Shown: piece by piece, positions 36,601-43,991 of the stretch
Layout: each line of letters starts with the position of its first letter
Position numbering within the stretch: position 1 is the stretch's first letter
From: Endozoicomonas arenosclerae
Lineage (GTDB): Bacteria; Pseudomonadota; Gammaproteobacteria; Pseudomonadales; Endozoicomonadaceae
Direction of reading: 5' to 3'
Length of the DNA stretch: 48,872 bases
Assembly: GCF_001562015.1 (NCBI RefSeq)
Contig: NZ_LASA01000051.1
Location: forward strand, 143,512-192,383
Translations under genes and position numbers: made by a program
Notes under the pieces: generated by a model
Database searches by the model: none
What the model saw: only the letters and a program-made list of their open reading frames with translations
Told to the model about the DNA's origin: nothing

Positions 36601-36774
36601 AGGGTGCTGACCTGCAGTATCTTCCAGCGGCACACCAGTAGACGGGTGAATGGCAACATCCCGGGGCCCCATTCTGGCAGAGGCGGCTTGATCCAGAGGA
36701 GGTTTCACAGGGATTTGGACTGCTGTTGTCCTTTTTGGCCCCATACCCGGAATGTTTGAGCCGCCAGTCGCCAT
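33649..36774 (-). CDS. Giant two-repeat coiled-coil/beta protein C (1041 aa), family unknown
   Basis: First gene of the operon. The layout repeats that of A and B: Pro-rich N-terminus (1-70) with IHPSTGVP; Gly/Ala-rich hydrophobic stretch (75-100); coiled coil (103-200); beta unit 1 (205-325; GLRLLVGLQKVFKE, LTLDIADI); helices; coiled coil 2 (400-500); beta unit 2 (520-620; VVELNIPEM, KIHPPYGVLAKELLQLKFPLD); AEVDLGKVSCL block (641-651); acidic linker (720-895); C-terminal domain (915-1041; LKECLGVFNP, MKKLSWWMSLFFGKE, WLATFVLNRRLRK). No signal peptide or known enzyme motif. It is divergent from the AraC regulator at 36941. The protein is most diverged from A and B in the linker. Confidence 0.9.
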   Translation of the reverse strand: MATGGSNIPGMGPKRTTAVQIPVKPPLDQAASARMGPRDVAIHPSTGVPLEDTAGQHPPYIPIHKRDVVIEEVKGGLWGSILSGLSKAVMVLVKAGAGASGNEFDNKLKKDKQFVKENTKRLKAYQAEMSSIRAELNSMRRKLSRLKPDQQHRFSELHKRLFELREELSTLEHSFRMVGEMDPFLKASDEAIKREMKEGMQSMEKNMNPGLRLLVGLQKVFKESKQGLPKGKVYQLNLGDVSTKTPSGAELNAQNISVFIEQCYMSPTGELTLDIADIRADLSSFGENGEVEPMTLSGGISIKLRRPASDHFLKAMTSSTLTMPKHIYNLGKELKPVFKGMFKDPPESRLSDVAEVSIKGLQLERDGQSLPLQEAPFAHSLLDLMIPVMGGSQELPPSSLELEGRRNHRELKLAHENLVRQEQELKEDVDRFLEDIKSLPEGDSRDRCKRIGNKASRELEALTEDREAKGRQLTFSRQSRKVQKKRLKDIQASLEMSRGMIDLVYGLVTVANANSADSQTHLDIPRMMIPVSGASSVELSQLKINLSDFSFSEGGVVELNIPEMASHITLQNEATGEKRSVPVILRGASIKIHPPYGVLAKELLQLKFPLDSKAVEEVVLPIYKEMDRKRSDGGPKTSDYAEVDLGKVSCLTQNGEVTFSGERGSHYQERRQEFVKKTGDLLSTDIDAKSMAKALESVGLTRETQQKIWKLSEEGVFAESVVFAPEKLENMVLLSSLEEPVDEAAEGAPDEGYISSTPLDSLVEHHSVSLTPELPENEVLLKTAVPSTVPEPESPEIASVDSPDSNPDSLPQEVLGSSVSAPEQLQSTTVNSQITDSVVPSTPPIPELENRDSVPEIDSTVQALKADRLTAPKENSLTERAIEVEVPETVEAPVKKALSKPVVQPPSEQPQEGLKFKDLKECLGVFNPKFRAENGKRTADFEMRIAPQGLMKKLSWWMSLFFGKEEVAVQVVLPIDRKSSGLQLQSPAIQLKKQTSYNPAVWLATFVLNRRLRKLQYQLELDHVEQQKRLSLAHRPLISPA

Positions 36775-36940
36775 AAGAATGTCCTGTGTCTATATCTGAT
36801 TTCTATATCCGCACTTTGCAGCCGACCTTGAAGCAGGCAGAATAGAAGAGGCGGGTTGAAAGACCGACACGACAAAATAATAAATAGCCTGTAACCGCCT
36901 TATAAAAGGTGCCATCAGGCAAAGAAAAAGTTGTAGCAAG

Positions 36941-38059
36941 ATGCCTGACTATCACATTGCAGCAAATTTCTTCAGCCTTTCTCTGGCGATAATGTGCCTG
37001 ATTCTGGTCTGGCCCCATGCCAGACGTAATCAGACCGCCTTCTGTTTTGCATTACTGCAGCTCTGCCTGATTGGGCATCTCCTGACACCTTACCTGGCAG
37101 GACATTCTGACAGTCATTTTCTACAGTGGCTCAGCACTTCCTTGAGAACCGCCTTGCCTGCCACCTTCTGGCTGGTTTGCAATTTATCCTTTGACGACAA
37201 CTTCAGGCTCAACCGCCGCACGCTGGTGATTCCTGCTCTGGTTGTGATACCGCCTACCCTGAGCACACTGATCAGTTACCTATTTGGTTTCAGCTATAGC
37301 TCTACCACACAGTGGCTGACTACCAATCTGCCTCAATGGCTCGAATTCCTGTTGATCGCTCATGCACTCACAACCGCTGTGCGCAGCATGAGAGATGATC
37401 TTGTTGAAGCCAGGCGGGAGATCAGGGTCTGGATGCTCAGCAGCGTCGGATTCTTCATTGCGCTCGTGGTCGTCATGGAGCAGTTCTTTGGAGGTGGACC
37501 TGCCTCGTTCGTCATTGCCCAACCGATCCTGCTGTCACTGTTTTTGATGATTTTTTATGGCCGGCTCTTCCAGTTCCGGGAAGGCGTTCTATTTCCACAT
37601 TCAATAGAACAGAAAGAGTCTGAAACTTCCCTCTCTCAGGAAGTCACTGCCCCTGTTCAGGAAGATCCCATGGTAGCTCCCTTAAGAACCATCATGGAGG
37701 AACAGCACTTTTACAGAACAGAAGGCATAACGATCAGCGACCTGGCAGAAGAACTCCACACACAGGAGTACCGGTTAAGGAAACTGATCAATCAGCAGCT
37801 GGGCTATCGCAACTTCAATGACTTTCTCAATGGTTATCGAATACACGAAGCCTGTCAGCGATTATCCAAACCGGAAGAGTCGTCCATTCCTGTTCTGACC
37901 ATTGCCCTTGATACCGGCTTTCGATCCCTCAGTGCATTTAATCGTGCCTTCAAAGAGAGAACCGGAATCACGCCCACCCAGTATCGCAAGCAAAAACCGG
38001 AAGTTCCGCCTCAGCCCTTGAAGAATCAGGTTCTTACTGAAACTGAAATGGCTGACTGA
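36941..38059 (+). CDS. AraC-family regulator with N-terminal membrane domain
   Basis: This 372-residue protein has about seven hydrophobic segments in residues 1-215 and a C-terminal AraC/XylS DNA-binding domain at about 250-355. The latter has two helix-turn-helix units: ISDLAEELHTQEYRLRKLINQQLGYRNFNDFLNGYRI and VLTIALDTGFRSLSAFNRAFKERTGITPTQYR. Such membrane-bound AraC regulators often sense envelope or external signals. The same kind of regulator is often found beside the beta-helix / diheme cytochrome genes, so it likely controls the three genes after it. It is also divergent from the giant-protein operon, with 166 bases between. Confidence 0.88.
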   Translation: MPDYHIAANFFSLSLAIMCLILVWPHARRNQTAFCFALLQLCLIGHLLTPYLAGHSDSHFLQWLSTSLRTALPATFWLVCNLSFDDNFRLNRRTLVIPALVVIPPTLSTLISYLFGFSYSSTTQWLTTNLPQWLEFLLIAHALTTAVRSMRDDLVEARREIRVWMLSSVGFFIALVVVMEQFFGGGPASFVIAQPILLSLFLMIFYGRLFQFREGVLFPHSIEQKESETSLSQEVTAPVQEDPMVAPLRTIMEEQHFYRTEGITISDLAEELHTQEYRLRKLINQQLGYRNFNDFLNGYRIHEACQRLSKPEESSIPVLTIALDTGFRSLSAFNRAFKERTGITPTQYRKQKPEVPPQPLKNQVLTETEMAD

Positions 38060-38137
38060 TTTCGAAATACAACAAAATTTGTTGGTAAAAAAGCAGCTTT
38101 AAGCGTTCAATCAGGTTTCAATACAGACTCCATGAAA

Positions 38138-38157
38138 GCGCTCTTCAAGATGAGCGC
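38138..38157 (+). repeat. Short hairpin upstream of the beta-helix gene
   Basis: GCGCTC (38138-38143) / GAGCGC (38152-38157) with an 8-base loop, ending 18 bases before the start codon. It could be an operator or a translation-affecting hairpin. Confidence 0.35.
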
Positions 38158-38175
38158 CCCATAACTATAAGAAGA

Positions 38176-39411
38176 ATGGATTACCTGATGATTCACAAAA
38201 TCCTTCCCATAGGACTCACATTGCTCTTGCTGACCGGTTGCGGTCAGGAAGCCAGTGTAGAAACCAGCGCTGCCGATGAAACATTCCGCAAAGATCTGCA
38301 GGCCAAGCTGATCAGAGCCAAGCCCGGAGATGTAATTGAAATTCCTGCAGGCACCTATCAGATTGATCGGAGCCTGAGCCTGAATGTCGATGGCATCACT
38401 ATCCGTGGTGAAGGCATGGACAAAACCATTCTCAACTTCAAGGGTCAGAAAGCCGGTGCTGAAGGCCTGCTGGTCACAGCCAACGATTTCACCATTGAAG
38501 ACCTGGCCTTAGAAGACACCAAGGGCGACGCCCTCAAGGTAAATAAAGGCAAGAACATTATCATTCGCCGTGTACGGGCTGAGTGGACAAATGGTCCAGA
38601 CACCAAAAACGGTGCCTACGGATTCTATCCAGTTCAAACCGAAAACACGTTGATTGAAGAATCAGTAGCTATCGGTGCTTCTGATTCAGGTCTTTATGTG
38701 GGTCAGTCTCGAAATGTTGTGGTACGCAACAACCGCGTTGAATACAACGTGGCAGGCATTGAAATCGAAAACACCATCGGGGCTGATGTCTACGGCAACG
38801 TCGCCACCAACAACACCGGCGGCATCCTGATCTTCAACATGCCTTATCTGCAGCAACCCGGACACTCTACCCGCGTATACAACAACAAGGTATTTGAAAA
38901 TAACATCGACAACTTCGCACCTGAAGGCGGTGCCGTAGCGGCTGTACCTGCAGGTTCAGGTATCCTGATTAACTCGAATGACAATGTTGAAATCTTCGAG
39001 AACGAAATCAGTGATAACAAAACGGCCAATATCATTATCAGCAGCCTGTTCAGTGCCGGCTATGAAGAAGAGTACAAAGTAGACGACACTTTTGACCCTT
39101 ACCCTGAAGGTATTTATGTCTACAACAACACCTTTAAAGGAGGGGGTGACAGCCCCGATCGCCTCGAGCTGAAAACTCTGAAAATAGCCATGTTTGGTTT
39201 CACCGGAAGCCTGCCCGATATTTTATGGGACGGTATCGTCAATGGTGAGTCCAAGCGGGAAGCACCGGTGCTGTGTGTAGACAACGGTGACTCTGTGGTT
39301 GTAAATGTTGACGCTGGCAATGACTTCACCAACGTCACTACGGATATGAAGGCTCACCAGTGTGAACTGCCCAAACTGGCCGCTATAGACCTGACTCATC
39401 TGGAAGGATAA
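38176..39411 (+). CDS. Parallel beta-helix repeat lipoprotein
   Basis: This 411-residue protein has a lipoprotein signal peptide (lipobox LTGC, Cys22 from the first ATG) and a right-handed parallel beta-helix from about residue 45 to 320. The rungs show repeated patterns such as GITIRGEGMDKTILNF, DFTIEDLALEDT, NTLIEESVAIGASDSGLYVGQS and NVVVRNNRVEYNVAGIEIENT. It resembles the TIGR03805 family, which is regularly adjacent to an HNE_0200/SO2930-type diheme cytochrome; that gene is next here. Polysaccharide binding or lyase activity is plausible from fold only. ATG at 38188 (GGA seven bases upstream, more typical lipoprotein N-terminus) is an alternative start. Confidence 0.85.
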   Translation: MDYLMIHKILPIGLTLLLLTGCGQEASVETSAADETFRKDLQAKLIRAKPGDVIEIPAGTYQIDRSLSLNVDGITIRGEGMDKTILNFKGQKAGAEGLLVTANDFTIEDLALEDTKGDALKVNKGKNIIIRRVRAEWTNGPDTKNGAYGFYPVQTENTLIEESVAIGASDSGLYVGQSRNVVVRNNRVEYNVAGIEIENTIGADVYGNVATNNTGGILIFNMPYLQQPGHSTRVYNNKVFENNIDNFAPEGGAVAAVPAGSGILINSNDNVEIFENEISDNKTANIIISSLFSAGYEEEYKVDDTFDPYPEGIYVYNNTFKGGGDSPDRLELKTLKIAMFGFTGSLPDILWDGIVNGESKREAPVLCVDNGDSVVVNVDAGNDFTNVTTDMKAHQCELPKLAAIDLTHLEG

Positions 39412-39441
39412 AAACCTGAGTGATTAAGCGGCAGAATCTAT

Positions 39442-39566
39442 CTAGTACAGCTAAGCGCTAAACCCGATACCGTTCGCACTGAGCCTGTCGAAGTGCATTA
39501 CCAGCATCCTTCGACACGCTCAGGATGAACGGAGTATGTCTGAGCATTAACGCTTAGCTGCACTAG
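39442..39566. mobile_element. 125-bp palindromic repeat (MITE/REP-like)
   Basis: Terminal inverted repeats of 20 bp (39442-39461 and 39547-39566, 2 mismatches, CTAGTACAGCTAAGCGCTAA on the left) enclose a second inner inverted pair: CCGTTCGCACTGAGCCTGTC and, opposite, CACGCTCAGGATGAACGG. The inner core is of the GAGCCTGTCGAAG / CTTCGACAGGCTC type seen scattered in many bacterial genomes. A shortened copy is at 48317-48390. The element has no coding capacity and would need a transposase in trans. Confidence 0.75.
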
Positions 39567-39682
39567 CCACTCAGTCTCCATGAGCTGAAAACACAGCTCG
39601 TCCTGAAACCAAAATATCTGCCAGGCCATATCCGCGCAGTATTTTAATAAAAAGATAATAATATTTTTCAGGGAACCAAGTT

Positions 39683-40822
39683 ATGAAAGCAGTCTCCAGG
39701 ATTATTGCTGTAGGGTTGTTGGCCCTGGGTTTGACCGGCTGTTCTGAGCAGCCACCTCTTCTAAAAACGACAGGTGATGATTACCCGGAAAAGCTCAGTG
39801 AGTGGCGAATCCATGACATCAGCAAAACGGCCTTGAAGTTGAATAATGGTGTTTTGCCCTATGATCTCAATACCCCCCTGTTTACCGACTATGCCAGTAA
39901 GCTACGAACTGTCTGGGTACCTGAAGGTAAACAAGCCACTATGGTGAACGGAGACATTGAATATCCGGTAGGCACCATTATCACCAAGACCTTTTATTAC
40001 CCCGTGGATGATCAAGGTAACAGAATGAAGGTCAACGCCAGCGAAGGCAGTGCAGTACTTTTCACTGAAGGGAATGGCTTACCACTGGACAAGGTTCACC
40101 TCATTGAAACCCGGCTTCTGGTCCATCAGGAAAACGGCTGGATGGCTCTGCCCTATGTCTGGAATGAGCAACAGACCGAGGCTTCGCTGGAATGGGCCGG
40201 AGAGAGCAAACCTCTGGAGCTGGTTCATAAAGATGGCAGTACCGAGAAATTCACCTACATGGTTCCTGACGCCAACCAGTGCAGTGGTTGCCATGCTCCC
40301 GAGTCGTACAGCAAAGCTATTGAACCTCTTGGCCCTAGAGTCCGTCACCTTAACAGAGATTTTGCTTATGCTTCCGGATCGGCCAATCAGTTGGCTCATT
40401 GGGAACAACAAGGCATTCTGGCTAGCGTAGGTGATCCCACCTTATTACCAGCCAATGCTCTATGGCCTCATGGGCGGGAAGGCGAATCACTGGACAAAAG
40501 AGCCCGAAGCTATCTGGACGCAAACTGCAGCCATTGCCATAACCCAAAAGGACCAGGCAATACCAGCGGCTTGTTTCTTAATATGGACACGCCTTCTGAT
40601 ACACGACTGGGACTCTGTAAAAGGCCCATTGCGGCAGGTCGTGGTAGCGGTGGATTTGTGGTTGATATTAAACCCGGCAATGCTGATGAATCTATTTTGA
40701 CTTACCGAATGCAGAGTAAAGATCCCGGTGAAATGATGCCGGAACTCGGCAGGGCGTTGGTACACGGGGAAGGTCTGGAAATAGTACGACAATGGATAAA
40801 CGCAATGGAGCCAGAATGTTGA
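39683..40822 (+). CDS. Diheme cytochrome c lipoprotein, SO2930/HNE_0200 family
   Basis: This 379-residue protein has a lipoprotein signal (LTGC, Cys20) and two haem-c binding motifs: CSGCH at 200-204 and CSHCH at 282-286. Both haems would be attached in the periplasm. The N-terminal half (40-190) is a beta-rich domain with LPYDLNTPLFTDYASKLR, typical of the TIGR03806 (HNE_0200) family. A late Met (GEMMPELGR) may be an axial ligand. The family travels with the beta-helix lipoprotein and an AraC regulator, both directly upstream. Its redox partner is unknown. AGGGA precedes the ATG. The gap before it holds the palindromic repeat. Confidence 0.88.
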   Translation: MKAVSRIIAVGLLALGLTGCSEQPPLLKTTGDDYPEKLSEWRIHDISKTALKLNNGVLPYDLNTPLFTDYASKLRTVWVPEGKQATMVNGDIEYPVGTIITKTFYYPVDDQGNRMKVNASEGSAVLFTEGNGLPLDKVHLIETRLLVHQENGWMALPYVWNEQQTEASLEWAGESKPLELVHKDGSTEKFTYMVPDANQCSGCHAPESYSKAIEPLGPRVRHLNRDFAYASGSANQLAHWEQQGILASVGDPTLLPANALWPHGREGESLDKRARSYLDANCSHCHNPKGPGNTSGLFLNMDTPSDTRLGLCKRPIAAGRGSGGFVVDIKPGNADESILTYRMQSKDPGEMMPELGRALVHGEGLEIVRQWINAMEPEC

Positions 40823-40951
40823 AAAAACAGACAAAAAGCTGATAAAAAACTTGAAACGGCCGTTTGAATAGGTAAAGATACCTACGCCGACACAATAACA
40901 ATAAAAACACGACCATTTAAAAAAATAATAATAATGGCAAGGACAACAAAC

Positions 40952-42967
40952 ATGACGGACGAATCTTCCGTAGTGGCTCGCACACCTGTGCGAGCTCTAC
41001 AGCTCGCCCCTGCAGCTGCCGGCTTTCTGTTGACCGGATCTCTACTCCTGACCCCTGCACACGCTTATGAATTTGATCTCGCTGACGGCGAAGTTAAGGG
41101 TACCCTTAATACCACCATCAGTATCGGGACCAAATACGACATGGAGGGGTATGAAACCCCGGATTCCAATGAACAGCTAGAAAACGACGGCGACCGTTCA
41201 TTTGACGGTGGTTTTGTCAGCAAAGCCCTGAAACTCACTTCAGAACTGGAACTGAAAAAAGACAACTACGGGATGTTTGTCCGTGGTACAGCTTACTACG
41301 ACCATGTTCTGATGAATGGTGACAACAAATGGGCAGACAACAATGCCGATGATGTTGCCAAAGGGCTCTATGACGAAACCGGCACTTTCCCGGGCTGGAG
41401 TGATGAAGTCAAGGATAATCAGGGTAAAGGAGCCAAGCTCCAGAGCGCTTACGTATTTGCTGACTGGGAGTTTGATAGCGGACAGAAGCTCAGCCTGAAA
41501 CTGGGTAACCAGGTTCATAACTGGGGCGAAACCGTTTTCTACGGCGGAGGTCTTATGGATCTCAACGCCTATGATATGGCTCTGGCGACTCTACCGGGAT
41601 CAGATGGTGACCTTAAGCTGGCTCAGGGCATGGTAATGGCTGATCTTGCCTTTAATGATCAGGTCTCCCTGTCAGCTTTTGCTCAATATGATTGGGAAGG
41701 CTCAATTCTACCTGGTCGAGGTACTTTTGGATCAGAGGAAGATATCTTTGTACCCGGTTCCGACGATGCTCACTATACCCTGTCAACATTCAAGCTGGAT
41801 ACAAATACCCTCGCAGCTCTTCAACCTGCTGGACTGACTTCCAGCCAGACAGAGATTCTAAATGCTCTCGGTGTTAACTACAGCTCTGACTTTGTAAAAG
41901 TTGCAGACGTTAGTGGCAGCCAGGATGCCAAAAACAGCGGTCAGTGGGGCGTCAAGCTGAACTTCAAGCCTGACTTCCTTAAGGATACTGAGTTTGCTCT
42001 CTATTACGCTAACTACCACTCCAGCTTGCCATTTATTCAATCCAAGGCAAGCAGTCAGGCAGTAGTAGATGGCGCTACAAGAATCGGTATTGATAATGCC
42101 ACTGATGGTCCGATCAAGGACTATCTGGATGCAATTTATACTGCAACACTGGCTCAGACCGGAGGCAACACAGCTGCTGCAACCGCAGCCAGAACACAGA
42201 TTCAGGGGGCTCTCACAGGCTTATATATGCTTTCCAACGGAGGCTATGCCCAAGTCGTTTACCCTGAAGATATCCGCCTTTGGGGAGCAAGCTTCAATAC
42301 CAAGGTATTTGGTTACACACAGATCAAGGGTGAACTGACTTATCGTGAGAATGCTCCCATTTGGGTTGATCACCCAGAGGATCTTTTGACCAAAGCCATT
42401 GAAGGAACGGCTAACATTGGCGCAGGTCAGGACTACTCTGGTTCACAGGCCGATCCATCGACCATGAACACCCCGAATCAGTGGAACGATAACTTTGTTC
42501 GTAAGCCTATGTGGGATGCATCTTTAGCTGTCATCCAACCATTTGGTGCTGTTCTGGGAACCGATCTAATGTATGTAGTCGGTGAAGCTGCGTTTCAACA
42601 GGTTTCTGGCCTGGACGATTACGATCGTTATATAGCCAAAGGCGCTGAAGATTGGGCCGGTGATGATCCTGAAAAAGACGCCGATGATCGTCTTGATCGC
42701 TTCAGTTGGGGTTATAACCTGATGCTGGGTGCTAACTGGAATGATGTCATGATGCCAGGCTTGAACCTGGAAAGCACTATCCGCTATACCCATGATGTCA
42801 GCGGTAACTCTCACTTCACAGGTCGTTTTGAAGAAGGTGAAAAGAAGCTGAATCTGGGTCTGACCGGCAAGTATGACCAGTTTGTTGCCAAACTCTCTTT
42901 GCAGGGTGATGCAGACAACGTTCTGCGTAAAGGTACTTTCATCGGCTCATTGGGTTATACCTTCTAA
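40952..42967 (+). CDS. DUF1302 family outer-membrane protein
   Basis: This protein of 671 residues is a predicted beta-barrel of the DUF1302 family. The ATG at 40952 is chosen over 40934 because AAGGA lies eight bases before it. A signal peptide follows (hydrophobic AAAGFLLTGSLLLTPAHA, cleavage before YEFD). The mature start FDLADGEVKGTLNTTISIGTKY, the GNQVHNWGETVFYGGG segment, alternating amphipathic strands and terminal Phe of GSLGYTF support an outer-membrane barrel. DUF1302 proteins are often paired with DUF1329 proteins in hydrophobic substrate use; no DUF1329 gene is here. A bidirectional terminator follows. Confidence 0.85.
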   Translation: MTDESSVVARTPVRALQLAPAAAGFLLTGSLLLTPAHAYEFDLADGEVKGTLNTTISIGTKYDMEGYETPDSNEQLENDGDRSFDGGFVSKALKLTSELELKKDNYGMFVRGTAYYDHVLMNGDNKWADNNADDVAKGLYDETGTFPGWSDEVKDNQGKGAKLQSAYVFADWEFDSGQKLSLKLGNQVHNWGETVFYGGGLMDLNAYDMALATLPGSDGDLKLAQGMVMADLAFNDQVSLSAFAQYDWEGSILPGRGTFGSEEDIFVPGSDDAHYTLSTFKLDTNTLAALQPAGLTSSQTEILNALGVNYSSDFVKVADVSGSQDAKNSGQWGVKLNFKPDFLKDTEFALYYANYHSSLPFIQSKASSQAVVDGATRIGIDNATDGPIKDYLDAIYTATLAQTGGNTAAATAARTQIQGALTGLYMLSNGGYAQVVYPEDIRLWGASFNTKVFGYTQIKGELTYRENAPIWVDHPEDLLTKAIEGTANIGAGQDYSGSQADPSTMNTPNQWNDNFVRKPMWDASLAVIQPFGAVLGTDLMYVVGEAAFQQVSGLDDYDRYIAKGAEDWAGDDPEKDADDRLDRFSWGYNLMLGANWNDVMMPGLNLESTIRYTHDVSGNSHFTGRFEEGEKKLNLGLTGKYDQFVAKLSLQGDADNVLRKGTFIGSLGYTF

Positions 42968-43024
42968 CTCGCCAATCAATCCCGAAAGCTGCTCAAACAC
43001 TTTTCGGGATACGATAGACATAAA

Positions 43025-43060
43025 AACGCCCGTAGAGGATTCACTCTACGGGCGTTTTTT
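43025..43060. terminator. Bidirectional intrinsic terminator
   Basis: A perfect 13-bp stem AACGCCCGTAGAG (43025-43037) / CTCTACGGGCGTT (43044-43056) with loop GATTCA. T-run on the right (43055-43060) and A-run on the left (43022-43026) serve both the DUF1302 gene and the convergent gene at 43094. Confidence 0.92.
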
Positions 43061-43093
43061 ATTCTGGCGAGGCCTTTTGAGCCTTAACCGGAA

Positions 43094-43333
43094 TCAGGCG
43101 TTTGGATCAATGATCACATGGGCGCCTTTCTCTGAAGCCATGTCACGGCAAGCTTTGTAGTCTGCTTCGCTGGTGATATAGAACTGGGGAGAAATCCCGG
43201 GAGCTCTACCAGATTGCTCGACATACACTGGGGTCAGTGGTTTGCACATGGGCTTGTGACTTTCTTCTTTCTCGCTGGCCAGGGCACTGCCGGAGAGCAC
43301 CGCAGCCACAAGAGATACGACCAGTACTTTCAT
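43094..43333 (-). CDS. Small secreted hypothetical protein
   Basis: A 79-residue protein with a clear signal peptide (MKVLVVSLVAAVLSGSALAS, cleavage near ALA-SEK). The mature part of about 60 residues has two Cys (MCKPL and KACRDM) that could form one disulfide. I do not recognise a family. The ATG at 43333 is preferred over the longer frame starting at 43486 because only this start gives a signal peptide, and AGGA lies nine bases upstream. It may be co-transcribed with the gene at 43440-43991. Confidence 0.65.
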   Translation of the reverse strand: MKVLVVSLVAAVLSGSALASEKEESHKPMCKPLTPVYVEQSGRAPGISPQFYITSEADYKACRDMASEKGAHVIIDPNA

Positions 43334-43439
43334 CTCAACGCATTCCTGTGATTGATAGGAGCAGGAGTTATCGGCGATGCATTCTGGAAATGAAGGCCAT
43401 CCCGTCGCTGGCAGTATAGACAGCGACGAGAGGATTAAA

Positions 43440-43991
43440 TCAGTGGGTAAATGGCAGGTCGGTGAGAAGATAACGTGTGTCGGCACTGCGGGATGCCAGT
43501 CGATTCACAGTCTCTTCATCCAGAAAAGAATTAAGACAGGTGCCTGTTACATTAAAGCCAGATCGACGACACCAGCTGGAAATAGCTTCATCCGCCTCTA
43601 TCCCACTGCTTACTGAACGAGCTGCCATAGACATAGCTGTACTCAAATAGATGGCCGAGTGGGCATTTTGTGCAGGCACATAAGCCAGCAGATAAAGCTG
43701 GTTTTTGGCAATAGCTTTCTGAGCCCAGCCGGGCAGCAAGGACACATCTTCCATCCAGCTCCCCTTTACCCGATGAAAGTCGATATAACGCAGCTTATGG
43801 CGCCATCGCATCTGCTCCAGCTGTTCAGGCCAGGTTCCACGAATTCCTGAGTAAGGTGATTTAATTGAACTGCCTACGGATAAAGCAAATTTTGTAATGG
43901 CCAGTTTGAAGTGCAACAAGTGTTGTTCAAGAGCAGAGAAACCAAACTCATGATGATTGGCAGGAAAATCCTTTCTCTTGATTTTATTCAT
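43440..43991 (-). CDS. Hypothetical protein, 183 aa
   Basis: A 183-residue protein with no signal peptide or clear membrane segment, and with basic N-terminus (MNKIKRKDF). It has Trp-rich and His-rich patches (GTWPEQLEQMRWRHKLRYIDFHRVKG) and a mildly hydrophobic helix at about 97-115 (NQLYLLAYVPAQNAHSAIYLS). I do not recognise a family. AAGAGG eight bases before the ATG supports translation. It is divergent from the fimbrial genes and ends about 106 bases before the small secreted protein on the same strand. Confidence 0.65.
   Translation of the reverse strand: MNKIKRKDFPANHHEFGFSALEQHLLHFKLAITKFALSVGSSIKSPYSGIRGTWPEQLEQMRWRHKLRYIDFHRVKGSWMEDVSLLPGWAQKAIAKNQLYLLAYVPAQNAHSAIYLSTAMSMAARSVSSGIEADEAISSWCRRSGFNVTGTCLNSFLDEETVNRLASRSADTRYLLTDLPFTH

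Noticed and set aside
27295-36774. Giant proteins as autotransporters, adhesins or RTX toxins
   Set aside because: No signal peptide, no C-terminal barrel, no GGxGxD repeats and no Ig-like adhesin repeats were seen.
39442-39566. CRISPR-like repeat
   Set aside because: Only two dispersed copies 9 kb apart with inverted internal symmetry; no regular spacer-repeat pattern or cas gene.
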